Origin: JBCAXA01 sp038534295
Lineage (GTDB): Bacteria > Pseudomonadota > Gammaproteobacteria > Steroidobacterales > Woeseiaceae
Assembly (NCBI GenBank): GCA_038534295.1
Contig: JBCAXA010000002.1
Coordinates: forward strand, 62,001 to 126,000
Reading direction: 5' to 3'
DNA: 64,000 nt
A program made the translations under genes and the position numbers. Positions 1-7,141 of this stretch are shown here, piece after piece. The notes beneath the pieces are model-generated. The model was not told the origin of the DNA, did not search any database, and saw only the letters and a program-made list of their open reading frames with translations. Within the stretch, counting starts at the first letter, position 1; every line of letters begins with the position of its first letter.

Positions 1-401
1 GCTCGTTGTTGCGGCTGATTCTGGCGGCGGTTATCGAAGGCGGATCGATGAATAAGCCGGTTCGCGCGCGGCTGTGGGTCATCGCGCAAGCGCTCGACGT
101 CGGCCGCGTCGAACTCGTGCAAATCGAAGCGCTGTTGCGAGCGGAAGCCGGCGTCGGTGAAGCCCGCCGCGCGCGCGGCGTTGAGGCCGAATTGCGCGAT
201 GCGTACCAGACCTTGGAACTCGATCCTGCTGCGAGCGACAAGGACGTTAAAAAGGCCTATCGACGCCTGATGAACCGTCACCACCCGGACAAGCTCGAGG
301 GTCGTGGTGCCGACACGGCGTCGGTCGAGCAAGCGGAACAGATCAGCCGCGACATCATCCGCGCTTACGAGCGAATCCGCCGCCAGCGTCGATTGCGGTA
401 A
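1..401 (+). CDS. djlA: Co-chaperone DjlA, C-terminal part (5' end outside window)
   Basis: This is the tail of a J-domain co-chaperone that stimulates the ATPase of DnaK. The reading frame is open to the left edge, so the start lies outside the window. About the first 50 visible residues resemble the end of a TerB-like helical domain. The last 65 or so form a J domain with the diagnostic HPD loop (NRHHPDK) after the helix AYQTLELDPAAS. A C-terminal J domain is the DjlA arrangement; DnaJ and CbpA carry it at the N-terminus. DjlA normally has an N-terminal membrane helix, which cannot be checked here. The family assignment is firm, and the DjlA-versus-other-DjlA-like choice rests on domain order. 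Confidence 0.85.
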   Translation, partial: SLLRLILAAVIEGGSMNKPVRARLWVIAQALDVGRVELVQIEALLRAEAGVGEARRARGVEAELRDAYQTLELDPAASDKDVKKAYRRLMNRHHPDKLEGRGADTASVEQAEQISRDIIRAYERIRRQRRLR

Positions 402-443
402 CGCACGTATACTAGCGGCCGTTTTTCCAATTAGAGTTTGCTG

Positions 444-1121
444 ATGGCCGCTGCCGATCCTGTTATCGCTCCGTCGATTCTGTCTGCCGATTTCGCGCGC
501 TTGGGGGCGGACGTCGCAGCCGTACTCGAGGCCGGTGCCGACATGGTTCATTTCGACGTCATGGACAATCATTACGTGCCGAATTTGACCGTCGGACCGG
601 TCGTGTGCGCGGCGCTGCGTAACTTCGGCATTGCTGCGCCCATCGACGTTCACCTTATGGTCGAACCGGTCGATCGGCTGATTCCGGATTTCGCAAAAGC
701 CGGTGCAAGCATGATCACGTTTCATCCGGAGGCGTCGAATCACGTTGACCGGACACTCGGTTTGATTCGAGATGCTGGCTTGCAAGCCGGCTTGGTGTTC
801 AATCCAGCGACGCCGCTGAGCTGGCTCGACCACGTGATCGACAAGCTCGACATGATCCTCATCATGTCCGTCAATCCCGGTTTCGGCGGGCAATCGTTCA
901 TCGAATCGAGTATCGCCAAACTCGCCGCATGTCGCGCGCTCATCGATGAGCGCGGTCACGCGATCCGACTGGAAATCGACGGTGGTGTGAAAGTCGACAA
1001 CATTGGCCGCATAGCCGCGGCTGGCGCGGATACGTTTGTCGCCGGTTCAGCGATATTCGGCAGCGACGATTACGCCGCGACGATCGCGGCGATGCGGCGC
1101 GAGATTGCCGCGTCGTCTTGA
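444..1121 (+). CDS. rpe: Ribulose-phosphate 3-epimerase
   Basis: Interconverts D-ribulose 5-phosphate and D-xylulose 5-phosphate in the non-oxidative pentose phosphate pathway. The protein is a single TIM barrel of about 225 residues, the usual length. Visible family motifs are APSILSADFARLG at the N-terminus, HFDVMDNHYVPN with a metal-binding His and catalytic Asp, HLMVEP, the MSVNPGFGGQSF loop and the phosphate-binding EIDGGV. A TTG at 438 is in frame, but I chose the ATG at 444 because homologues begin just before the APSIL segment. A TATACT hexamer at 408-413 could be a -10 element giving a short leader. The window also carries rpiA, the other pentose phosphate isomerase. Confidence 0.95.
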   Translation: MAAADPVIAPSILSADFARLGADVAAVLEAGADMVHFDVMDNHYVPNLTVGPVVCAALRNFGIAAPIDVHLMVEPVDRLIPDFAKAGASMITFHPEASNHVDRTLGLIRDAGLQAGLVFNPATPLSWLDHVIDKLDMILIMSVNPGFGGQSFIESSIAKLAACRALIDERGHAIRLEIDGGVKVDNIGRIAAAGADTFVAGSAIFGSDDYAATIAAMRREIAASS

Positions 1122-1152
1122 GCGACCCGTTGGGCGCGGCGACTGCGTAATG

Positions 1153-1806
1153 TCAGGCTTTGCGGACGGGACGGGCACCGTAGACGACGATGGTCTTACC
1201 GTTCGCGGTCACTAGCCCCTGTTCTTCGAGCACCTTTAGGACTCGGCCAGCCATCTCACGCGAACAGCCGACCAGTCGCGAGAGTTCCTGACGGCTCACC
1301 TTGATCTGCATTCCGTCGGGATGGGTCATGGCATCCGGCTCGTTGCAGAGGTCCATGATCGCGTGCGCGACGCGTCCGGTGACGTCAACAAATGCGAGAT
1401 CGCCGAGTTTGCGGTTGGTGCGGTCGAGACGGGTGGCGAGCTGTGTTGCCAGCTCAAAGACGAGCCCCGGGCTTTCGCTCGCAATTTGGCGAAATCTCGG
1501 GTAGGTCATTTCGGCTATCTCACACTCGGTACGCGTGCGTACCCAGGCACTGCGCGTCGGCTGTTCGTAGAACAAACCCATCTCGCCGAAAAACTGGCCT
1601 TTGTTGAGGTACGCGAGGACCATTTCGTTGCCGTCCTCGTCCTCGATCATCACCTCGACGGAGCCGTCGACGATGTAGTAAAGAATATCCGGCAGATCGC
1701 CGGCGTGGATCATGACGGTCTTCGAGGGCACCGTCCGAACGCGACAGTAGCTCAGGAAGCGATTAATCGCCGGCACGTCACTCAACGTTTTTGCCGTTGT
1801 CGCCAT
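1153..1806 (-). CDS. crp: Crp/Vfr-type cAMP-binding transcription regulator
   Basis: A 217-residue Crp/Fnr-family regulator with an N-terminal cyclic-nucleotide-binding barrel and a C-terminal winged helix-turn-helix. The phosphate-binding cassette FFGEMGLF...RSAWVRT is intact, as in Escherichia coli Crp and Pseudomonas Vfr. The long central helix contains KLGDLAFVDVTGRVA, and the recognition helix lies in SRQELSRLVGCSREMAGRVL, nearly identical to Vfr. It should bind cAMP (or cyclic di-GMP, as Xanthomonas Clp does) and control many promoters from TGTGA-type sites. It has its own upstream promoter and is transcribed in the same direction as coq7 upstream of it. Membership is clear; which nucleotide it senses cannot be told from sequence alone. 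Confidence 0.93.
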   Translation of the reverse strand: MATTAKTLSDVPAINRFLSYCRVRTVPSKTVMIHAGDLPDILYYIVDGSVEVMIEDEDGNEMVLAYLNKGQFFGEMGLFYEQPTRSAWVRTRTECEIAEMTYPRFRQIASESPGLVFELATQLATRLDRTNRKLGDLAFVDVTGRVAHAIMDLCNEPDAMTHPDGMQIKVSRQELSRLVGCSREMAGRVLKVLEEQGLVTANGKTIVVYGARPVRKA

Positions 1807-1834
1807 ACGTTATGTCCTGTTCTAGGCCGACGCC

Positions 1835-1863
1835 ATTAAAATACAGACCGTACGTCAGTACAA
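1835..1863 (-). promoter_or_regulatory. Predicted sigma-70 promoter of crp
   Basis: On the minus strand the hexamers TTGTAC and TTTAAT are separated by exactly 17 bases, and the -10 element ends 28 bases before the crp ATG. The gap between coq7 and crp is only 71 bases and contains little else, so this is the natural promoter for crp. An AGGA ribosome-binding sequence follows. Predicted by eye only. Confidence 0.5.
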
Positions 1864-1877
1864 GCTAGCCGACAATT

Positions 1878-2519
1878 TTAGACCCAATACGCACCGCGCG
1901 TCATGAGCTTCGAAACACGGCGCATTAAGCCGCGTACCGGTGCTGGCAGGTCAGTGCCGCCTGCCTTACTAGCATCGTCACCATGACCGGCTTCCTCATC
2001 GCGCATGGTTTCGAGTATCCGTCGACTGCGGCTATCCGCATCAGGCAGTCGTTTGAGGTGCTCGTTGAGATGCTCGACGACCTGTTTTTCGGTTTCGGCG
2101 ATGAAACCGAGACTGTAGCGGTCGCCCGCGATACCGCTGAGTGCACCCATAGCGAACGCACCTCCATACCAAACCAGATTCAGTGCGCTGGGTCGGCCAT
2201 CGAGCTCTTGTAGCCGTTCGGTGCACCAGTTGAGGTGGTCCCATTCTTCCTCGGCGGCGTGCTCGAGTTTTTCGGTCACGGCCGGATCTCGCGACACCAT
2301 GGCGTGCCCTTGGTAGAGACCTTGCGCGGCAACTTCACCGGCCTGGTTGACGCGCATCAGACCCGCCACGTGACGTTTGGTCGCCGCATCTAACGGCGCA
2401 TCGGGCGCATCGCCCGCTGGATTATGTCTGCGTCCACCGCTTGCCGGCGCGAACAGCGAGCGCAGTGCGTTGTCGACGGCACCGATTAGACGGTCTTCGA
2501 GCGTGTGTTTCTTGTTCAT
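1878..2519 (-). CDS. coq7: 3-demethoxyubiquinol 3-hydroxylase (Coq7)
   Basis: A di-iron, ferritin-like monooxygenase that hydroxylates the demethoxy intermediate at the penultimate step of ubiquinone synthesis, at the inner membrane. Its 213 residues match the bacterial Coq7 length. The metal ligands are visible as MRVNQAGEVAAQGLYQGH, EEEWDHLNW, the QVVEHLNEH helix and a final DEEAGHGDDA helix, giving paired E..ExxH motifs. The central hydrophobic helix region GAFAMGALSGIAGDRYSLGF is the membrane-contact surface. Bacteria use either this enzyme or UbiF for the step. The start codon lies six bases downstream of a perfect TATAAT (see separate entry), so the message may be leaderless. Transcribed towards crp. 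Confidence 0.95.
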   Translation of the reverse strand: MNKKHTLEDRLIGAVDNALRSLFAPASGGRRHNPAGDAPDAPLDAATKRHVAGLMRVNQAGEVAAQGLYQGHAMVSRDPAVTEKLEHAAEEEWDHLNWCTERLQELDGRPSALNLVWYGGAFAMGALSGIAGDRYSLGFIAETEKQVVEHLNEHLKRLPDADSRSRRILETMRDEEAGHGDDASKAGGTDLPAPVRGLMRRVSKLMTRGAYWV

Positions 2520-2525
2520 ATCTCT

Positions 2526-2531
2526 ATTATA
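2526..2531 (-). promoter_or_regulatory. Perfect -10 hexamer immediately before coq7 start
   Basis: The minus strand reads TATAAT, six bases, then the coq7 ATG. Transcription would begin at or within a base or two of the start codon, leaving no room for a Shine-Dalgarno sequence. No convincing -35 hexamer is seen at 16-18 bases. The hexamer itself is certain; its use as a promoter is inferred. Confidence 0.45.
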
Positions 2532-2686
2532 GCGGCCCGTTCGAGCGTTCCTTGACTAACGACGACCGCGCTACGTCCTTGTCGAAGACGTGCGTTTGCG
2601 GTGTCGATTGCTTAGGATCGCGCCGCGATAGGGTCGTCGCCGCATTCCTGCCGGCTGCACCGCTAACTCGGTTGAGGGAGAACGTC

Positions 2687-3406
2687 ATGCCGAAATCAGT
2701 ATTGAAGCTAGGACTGGCTGCACTGTTGAGTGCGAATTTCGCTGCGGCGCAGAACGCACCGCCGCCGGACCCATGGAGCGGTACCGTGAGTTTCGGGTAC
2801 TTGGCGACCACCGGGAACTCCGAATCGGTCAGTGTCAACGGTGCGACCGAGATCATCTACGAGAAAGGTCGCTGGAAGCACACGCTCGATGCGTCCGCGT
2901 TGGGATCTCAGGACGACGCCGATACGACGGCCGAGGCGTACCAGTTCGGCTGGAAGAGCGACTTCAAGTTTAATGAGTACAACTACCTATTCTTGGACTT
3001 GCGTTGGCAAAAAGACCTTTTCAGCGGCTATGAGCAGCAGACGGCCGAATCGCTGGGTTATGGCCGGCGACTGATTAACACCGACAAACACGTTCTGAAT
3101 GCCGAGCTCGGTATCGGTGCCAAGCAGGCCGATCTCATCGGCGGCGTTAGTCAGGACGAGACCATCGCGCTGGGTTTGCTCGACTACACATGGCAGCTCA
3201 GTGAAACGGCGAGCTTTTCTCAGGACGTCCGTGTGGAAGCCGGCGAGGAGAACACCTACCTCGAGTCGGTAACCGCGCTGAACACCAAGGTTTTTAAGAA
3301 TCTGGGGCTGGTTTTGTCGTATACGGTTCGCAACAACAGCGACGTGCCGACCGATACGGAAAGCACAGATACCTTTACGGCGATTTCGCTAGAGTACGTT
3401 TTCTAG
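2687..3406 (+). CDS. DUF481 (YdiY-like) outer-membrane protein
   Basis: A 239-residue protein with a cleavable signal peptide (MPKSVLKLGLAALLSANFAAA, cleaved before QNAPPP). The remainder alternates polar and hydrophobic residues, with many aromatic girdle residues and a terminal aromatic (SLEYVF), typical of an outer-membrane beta-barrel. The segment WSGTVSFGYLATTGNSES is the signature start of DUF481 barrels, and the repeated YxxGWKxDFxFNEYNYLFL pattern continues it. The open frame extends upstream to 2441, but the ATG at 2687 has a good GAGGGAG ribosome site and begins the signal peptide, so I chose it. The molecular function of the family is not established; some members are salt-induced. 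It stands alone. Confidence 0.85.
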   Translation: MPKSVLKLGLAALLSANFAAAQNAPPPDPWSGTVSFGYLATTGNSESVSVNGATEIIYEKGRWKHTLDASALGSQDDADTTAEAYQFGWKSDFKFNEYNYLFLDLRWQKDLFSGYEQQTAESLGYGRRLINTDKHVLNAELGIGAKQADLIGGVSQDETIALGLLDYTWQLSETASFSQDVRVEAGEENTYLESVTALNTKVFKNLGLVLSYTVRNNSDVPTDTESTDTFTAISLEYVF

Positions 3407-3430
3407 CAAAAACAATTACTTATTAAGCTT

Positions 3431-3457
3431 TTTGCGGGCTAATTTGAGGCCCGCAAA
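3431..3457 (+). other. Perfect 9-bp hairpin between the DUF481 gene and rplM
   Basis: TTTGCGGGC at 3431-3439 pairs with GCCCGCAAA at 3449-3457 around a nine-base loop. It lies just after the DUF481 stop and just before the rplM promoter, so it could end the first transcript. There is no T-run on either side of the stem, so it does not meet the usual intrinsic-terminator rule. Confidence 0.35.
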
Positions 3458-3460
3458 GCG

Positions 3461-3489
3461 TTGCAAACCCCGGGCGGCTTAAGTACACT
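3461..3489 (+). promoter_or_regulatory. Predicted sigma-70 promoter of rplM-rpsI
   Basis: TTGCAA at 3461-3466 and TACACT at 3484-3489 are separated by 17 bases. A GC-rich stretch follows at the expected transcription start (CGCCC). This matches a strong, growth-rate-controlled ribosomal protein promoter. Predicted leader length before rplM is about 70 bases. Confidence 0.6.
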
Positions 3490-3563
3490 TTGCGCCCTTT
3501 GCTCGCGCCAACGCGCGGGCTACTCCGCGCCTTGGTGCCGGAGCAGACTCACGAGCGACACAG

Positions 3564-4001
3564 ATGATGAAAACCTTTGTAGCCAAGCCGGCTGAGGTCC
3601 AACGCGATTGGTATCTCATCGACGCCGACGGCAAGACACTTGGCCGATTAGCGACCGAAGTGGCGCGCCGCCTGCGTGGTAAGCACAAACCAACTTACAC
3701 GCCGAACGTCGATACTGGCGACTACATCGTCGTCGTCAACGCCCGCAAAGTGCGCGTAACCGGCAACAAGCTGCGCGACAAGATGTACCACCATCACACG
3801 GGCTACATCGGCAACTTGCGGTCGATCTCGCTGCAGAAACTGCTGGAAAAAGCGCCGGAGCGCGTTATTCGCAATGCCGTTAAAGGCATGCTGCCGAAGA
3901 ACGCGCTGGGTCGCCAGATGATTGGCAAACTGAAGATTTATGCCGACGCTGAGCACGCACACGCTGCCCAACAGCCTGTCGCGCTCGAAATCAACGCTTA
4001 G
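3564..4001 (+). CDS. rplM: 50S ribosomal protein L13
   Basis: A large-subunit protein that binds 23S rRNA early in assembly. It runs the full expected length (144-145 residues) and shows conserved blocks: MKTFVAKPAEVQRDWYLID, GKTLGRLATEVARRLRGKHK, NVDTGDYIVVVNA, YHHHTGYIG and VKGMLPKNALGRQM. Two ATG codons lie in tandem at 3564 and 3567; by comparison with E. coli MKTF the second is at least as likely. No strong Shine-Dalgarno sequence is visible upstream. It is followed 12 bases later by rpsI, the near-universal rplM-rpsI operon. Confidence 0.97.
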   Translation: MMKTFVAKPAEVQRDWYLIDADGKTLGRLATEVARRLRGKHKPTYTPNVDTGDYIVVVNARKVRVTGNKLRDKMYHHHTGYIGNLRSISLQKLLEKAPERVIRNAVKGMLPKNALGRQMIGKLKIYADAEHAHAAQQPVALEINA

Positions 4002-4013
4002 GATCGTAGATAA

Positions 4014-4406
4014 ATGGCAACGACTTCTTACTACGGAACCGGTCGCCGCAAGACTTCGACGGCACGCGTGTTCCTGACGCCGGGTAACGGTGAGATCACG
4101 GTCAACAATCGTCCGCTGGACGTGTTTTTCGGTCGCAAGACTGCACGCATGATTGTTCGTCAGCCTCTCGAAGTGGCCAATCTGGTCGACAACTTCGATG
4201 TTCAGGTCACAGTAACCGGCGGCGGAACCACCGGTCAGGCTGGCGCAATTCGCCACGGCCTGACGCGTGCGCTGATGGAATACGACGAAAATCTGCGTCC
4301 CGCACTGCGTTCGGCCGGTTTCGTTACGCGCGACGCGCGGGAAGTGGAACGCAAGAAAGTGGGCCTACGCAAAGCCCGCCGCGCCACGCAGTTCTCGAAA
4401 CGCTAA
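4014..4406 (+). CDS. rpsI: 30S ribosomal protein S9
   Basis: A small-subunit head protein whose C-terminal tail reaches the P-site tRNA. The 130-residue protein has the classic start YYGTGRRKTSTARVFL, the central GGGTTGQAGAIRHGLTRAL and the basic tail ending KKVGLRKARRATQFSKR, where the terminal K-R contacts tRNA. It is the second gene of the rplM operon. A tRNA-Gln gene begins 23 bases after its stop, so the tRNA is very probably processed from the same transcript. Confidence 0.97.
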   Translation: MATTSYYGTGRRKTSTARVFLTPGNGEITVNNRPLDVFFGRKTARMIVRQPLEVANLVDNFDVQVTVTGGGTTGQAGAIRHGLTRALMEYDENLRPALRSAGFVTRDAREVERKKVGLRKARRATQFSKR

Positions 4407-4429
4407 TTCGTCGGCCGCCGTCCCACTTT

Positions 4430-4503
4430 TGGGGGATCGTCTAGCGGTAGGACTACGGACTCTGACTCCGTCAACCCAGGTTCGAATCCTGGTCCCCCAG
4501 CCA
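4430..4503 (+). tRNA. tRNA-Gln (anticodon CTG)
   Basis: A complete 74-base tRNA with encoded CCA. The acceptor stem TGGGGGA/TCCCCCA pairs fully. The anticodon stem ACGGA/TCCGT encloses the loop CTCTGAC, so the anticodon is CTG, reading CAG glutamine codons. The T arm CCAGG-TTCGAAT-CCTGG is perfect. It lies 23 bases after rpsI and directly before a strong terminator, pointing to co-transcription with rplM-rpsI. gatCAB near 50-53 kb could act on mischarged tRNA-Gln if the organism lacks GlnRS. Confidence 0.97.
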
Positions 4504-4515
4504 ATCAACAAAAAG

Positions 4516-4539
4516 AGCCCCCGCAAGGGGGCTTTTTTT
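4516..4539 (+). terminator. Strong intrinsic terminator after tRNA-Gln
   Basis: AGCCCCC at 4516-4522 pairs with GGGGGCT at 4527-4533 around a GCAA tetraloop and runs into seven T residues. The A-rich left flank (AACAAAAAG) makes it partly bidirectional. It ends the rplM-rpsI-tRNA-Gln transcript. Confidence 0.9.
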
Positions 4540-4555
4540 GTTGATCGTTTCGAGG

Positions 4556-4700
4556 TCAGGGTTCGAACCTGGAAGGTTCGAACCGAGCTCGGCGTAGCCG
4601 AGCGACAGACGACATCGCGAAGCGATGGTCGCCCGAAGGGCAAGCCGCGTAGCGGCGCAGTCAATCCTGGTCCCCATTTATCCAACGCGCCGCAGGCGCG
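4556..4700 (+). repeat. Cluster of GNA-triloop mini-hairpins and GGTTCGAACC palindromes
   Basis: The palindrome GGTTCGAACC occurs twice (4560-4569 and 4575-4584). Five short perfect stems follow, each with a three-base loop of form GNA: 4587-4603 (7-bp stem, loop GTA), 4613-4627 (6 bp, GAA), 4631-4641 (4 bp, GAA), 4644-4656 (5 bp, GTA) and 4686-4700 (6 bp, GCA). The second contains GCGAAGC, known as an unusually stable DNA mini-hairpin. The patch has no credible gene; the rest of the gap, 4701-4856, shows nothing I can name. Confidence 0.75.
4663..4676 (+). repeat. Partial copy of the tRNA-Gln 3' end
   Basis: AATCCTGGTCCCC at 4663-4675 repeats 4485-4497 of the tRNA, covering half of the T arm and the 3' acceptor strand. 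A second T-arm-like piece, CAGGGTTCGAACCTGG, lies around 4557-4572. Such 3'-end copies are what tRNA-targeted integration or tRNA duplication leaves behind. No integrase is present, so this is at most a remnant. Confidence 0.5.
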
Positions 4701-4856
4701 GTGACAACGACTTCGCCAAGATTTGGTCGATTTCGGCGTTTGTATGTTCGGCCTTCGTGGCGTCCAGAGCCTTCCTATTTAGGCTTTGGAATCGCGGCGG
4801 AGCTCAGCACAGCCTTGTTGATGCGCGTTTCCGTCTCAGCGGTTTGCAGCGCGTTG

Positions 4857-5966
4857 CTAGCGCGTCGGTTCGGCCACAGCCCGCACATTAGGCAATATTC
4901 GGAATCCCTCCAACCTGACGCGCTCGCTCGGTCGATAATGTCGGGCGGACAGATTGAACACGCCGGATTCGTTCGCCGTCTGTAGGTTGTTCGGTGCGTC
5001 CTCTCCGCAACCGAAGCTAACCGTGTACGTTCCGTCTGGATTTGGCGTGGCAAGATTGGAATTCACGTTGGCCACGTCATTGAACATGAAACCGGCCTTG
5101 TCATAGACCGTGATAGACCAGAAAGCCTCATTCTGGGGATCTGAAAACGTCGCCTGGTAGCAAGCAGCGACCGGGTAGTCACCGGAAACTTCGTAGATGT
5201 TGTCGACGATTTGGGCGCCACCCCAGCCGACGGCGGCACCGATTTCATACTTTTCCTGATCAAACAGGCTACTAGACTCGTCGTCAGGCGCGGTCAGCAT
5301 GCCAACTGAGGCCTTGCGTCCATCGCGTGCGATCAACGCTGGCAACTTCGCGCGCAGCGCATTCTCAACGGCGACGAAGGACTCTTTATCGATCGGCATC
5401 GCCGTGAAGCGATTGTTGCTCGCTGCTTCAATTTTCATCTGGTCTTGAATGCTCGCCGCCTCTGTCGCGGCGATCGTTCCATCGAGGCGGACAACGACAC
5501 CTAAATGCGTGCCCGTATGCGTGGCAAGCTCGAATGTCCCTGGCCCGTAGGACATTCGCTGTATTCGGTGATCCTCGGTAATGGGTTGAACGGATACGTA
5601 TCTGCCGTCTCCGACCTCGGGAATGGTCACCGTTGCGCCCTTGGACACGTCGACGACCGCGATTGAATAGTACGTATCGCGGTTCATACGCACGACAGGT
5701 TGATTGTCCGTCGGCGTCAGTTCTCGATTGTGCCGAAACGTGTTGATACCGGCCCGGCCTTGATTGATCAGCAATTGACGCGAGGTTTCATCCGTCGGGT
5801 AGCTGGCTGCGGTCACGACTCTGCCGCCTTCGGCGAAGAATTGCGCGATTGAATCGACCGGCTCGGTGCCTTCATCGGAAGTCTCGTCTGGCGCGGAACA
5901 ACCCGCTGCGCAGAAGGCCATAGTCACGGTTGCGGCGATCGCCGTGCGAACTTCGGATCTTTCCAT
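4857..5966 (-). CDS. DUF1254/DUF1214-domain lipoprotein
   Basis: A 369-residue exported protein. The N-terminus MERSEVRTAIAATVTMAFC ends in a lipobox-like CAAGC with Cys23, so it is probably a lipoprotein anchored in the outer membrane or periplasm. Residues about 60-170 fit DUF1254 (FRHNRELTPTDNQPVVRMNRDTYYS-type segment), and the C-terminal half fits DUF1214, including QNEAFWSITVYDKAGFM and a final R.LEGFRILPNVR. These two domains always occur together, in proteins loosely related to YP_-type envelope proteins of unknown activity. A GGGGG stretch sits before the ATG. It is convergent with the tRNA patch and stands alone; no function is inferred. Confidence 0.85.
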   Translation of the reverse strand: MERSEVRTAIAATVTMAFCAAGCSAPDETSDEGTEPVDSIAQFFAEGGRVVTAASYPTDETSRQLLINQGRAGINTFRHNRELTPTDNQPVVRMNRDTYYSIAVVDVSKGATVTIPEVGDGRYVSVQPITEDHRIQRMSYGPGTFELATHTGTHLGVVVRLDGTIAATEAASIQDQMKIEAASNNRFTAMPIDKESFVAVENALRAKLPALIARDGRKASVGMLTAPDDESSSLFDQEKYEIGAAVGWGGAQIVDNIYEVSGDYPVAACYQATFSDPQNEAFWSITVYDKAGFMFNDVANVNSNLATPNPDGTYTVSFGCGEDAPNNLQTANESGVFNLSARHYRPSERVRLEGFRILPNVRAVAEPTR

Positions 5967-6084
5967 GGATGGGCCCCCTCAACGTCGAGGTTACATCAAC
6001 TGCATCGCCAGGCCGAGGCGGGTGCAGCCGAGGTCCTCCGGTTGGCTTAACTGCAAGCGCTAGCGTCGCGACCCCGGCACGACG

Positions 6085-6324
6085 GTGTTTGCGTTCGAGA
6101 GTGTGTGCCAAACACTTGCCGTCGTGCTACGACGTATCCTGGTTTTCATCTTCGGCGCCTTACCCGCCGCAACACTCGCTGCAGCAGCGTGTCTGCCGGC
6201 CGCGGTCATTGGCTTCGTCCTGCTGGCTTTACCGGCGTGGGCGTGGGGCCTGCTCTACGTTGCTATGGGCTGCTCAGGTACCGCCGGGTCGTTCGGCCGT
6301 ACGGAAGTCGTCGGCCTGATTTGA
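6085..6324 (+). CDS. Possible small two-helix membrane protein
   Basis: A 79-codon frame with a GTG start encodes two strongly hydrophobic stretches: ILVFIFGALPAATLAAAACL and PAAVIGFVLLALPAWAWGLL. A basic pair (RR) precedes the first. It fills most of the 378-base gap between the divergent DUF1254 gene and the convergent rpiA. No Shine-Dalgarno sequence is visible and I recognise no family. High-GC DNA readily makes alanine/leucine-rich chance frames, so I rate it as a weak candidate. The rest of this gap shows no other feature. Confidence 0.28.
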   Translation: MFAFESVCQTLAVVLRRILVFIFGALPAATLAAAACLPAAVIGFVLLALPAWAWGLLYVAMGCSGTAGSFGRTEVVGLI

Positions 6325-6344
6325 ATCGAAGTAGGGCGTCGCCC

Positions 6345-7004
6345 CTACCGTTCCAACGTTCGGGTACCGTCGCGTCCGCCGATGATCAGCATGTCGGCGG
6401 CGCGCTGAGCGAACAAACCGACCGTGACGACACCGGGAAGAAGGCCAAACCGCGATTCCATCTCGACCGGATTGGCAATCCGCAGGTTATGGACGTCGAT
6501 AATGTGGTTGCCGTTATCGGTTACGAAATCTTCGCGCCAGATCGGCTGACCGCGCGCGCGAATGACCTGTCGCGCGACATACGATTGCGCCATCGGAATC
6601 ACTTCGATAGGCAACGGAAACTCACCGAGCATGCCGACGAGCTTGGTCTCGTCAATGATGCAAACGAATCGTCGTGCAGCCGCTGCAAGCACTTTTTCGC
6701 GGGTCAGAGCACCGCCGCCGCCTTTAATAAGCTGCAGGTGTTTGGTCGCTTCGTCGGCACCGTCTACGTAGACGTCAAGATCGCCGACGCTGTTGAGTTC
6801 AGCAACCTCAATGCCTCGATCCTCGAGTTTGCGGGTGGTATCAATCGAGCTCGAGACGACAGCGCCCAGTTTTGAGGCGATTTCCGGCAGCGCGTTGATC
6901 AGATGCTCAACAGTGCTGCCCGTGCCAACGCCCAAATTGGCTCCTGGCGGGATGTGTTCCAGTGCCGCTTCGGCGGCGCGACGTTTTGCTTCTCGTGTAT
7001 CCAT
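6345..7004 (-). CDS. rpiA: Ribose-5-phosphate isomerase A
   Basis: Interconverts ribose 5-phosphate and ribulose 5-phosphate. The 219-residue length is typical. Key motifs are visible: GVGTGSTVEHLI near the N-terminus, SSSIDTTRKLEDRGI, the DLDVYVDGADEAT catalytic region, KGGGGALTREKVLA with its catalytic Glu and the essential Lys in DETKLV. The C-terminal DNGNHIIDVHNL and LLPGVVTVGLF segments are also present. It works with rpe at the left edge of the window. Confidence 0.96.
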   Translation of the reverse strand: MDTREAKRRAAEAALEHIPPGANLGVGTGSTVEHLINALPEIASKLGAVVSSSIDTTRKLEDRGIEVAELNSVGDLDVYVDGADEATKHLQLIKGGGGALTREKVLAAAARRFVCIIDETKLVGMLGEFPLPIEVIPMAQSYVARQVIRARGQPIWREDFVTDNGNHIIDVHNLRIANPVEMESRFGLLPGVVTVGLFAQRAADMLIIGGRDGTRTLER

Positions 7005-7053
7005 CAGGACTGAATATCGGGCCCCATCAAACCGTTTCGCTCAGCCTATAAAC

Positions 7054-7078
7054 GTGTGCCCGCACGAGGCGGGCACAC
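7054..7078 (-). terminator. Perfect 10-bp hairpin between the histone-like gene and rpiA
   Basis: GTGTGCCCGC at 7054-7063 pairs fully with GCGGGCACAC at 7069-7078 around a five-base loop. On the minus strand it follows the histone-like gene and is trailed by GTTTATAGG, a poor T tract. It probably slows or ends that transcript before rpiA, but could also protect the 3' end. The rest of the gap to 7141 is featureless. Confidence 0.5.
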
Positions 7079-7141
7079 AGTTGACTCGGATCTCGGCGGT
7101 GACACTACGATCTCAGGGACCGCGTTCCCGCCTTTCAGAGC

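Noticed and set aside
4430..4860. Mobile element integrated at tRNA-Gln
   Set aside because: Repeated tRNA fragments are present but there is no integrase or other gene between them; only about 180 bases separate the copies, so no element can be claimed.
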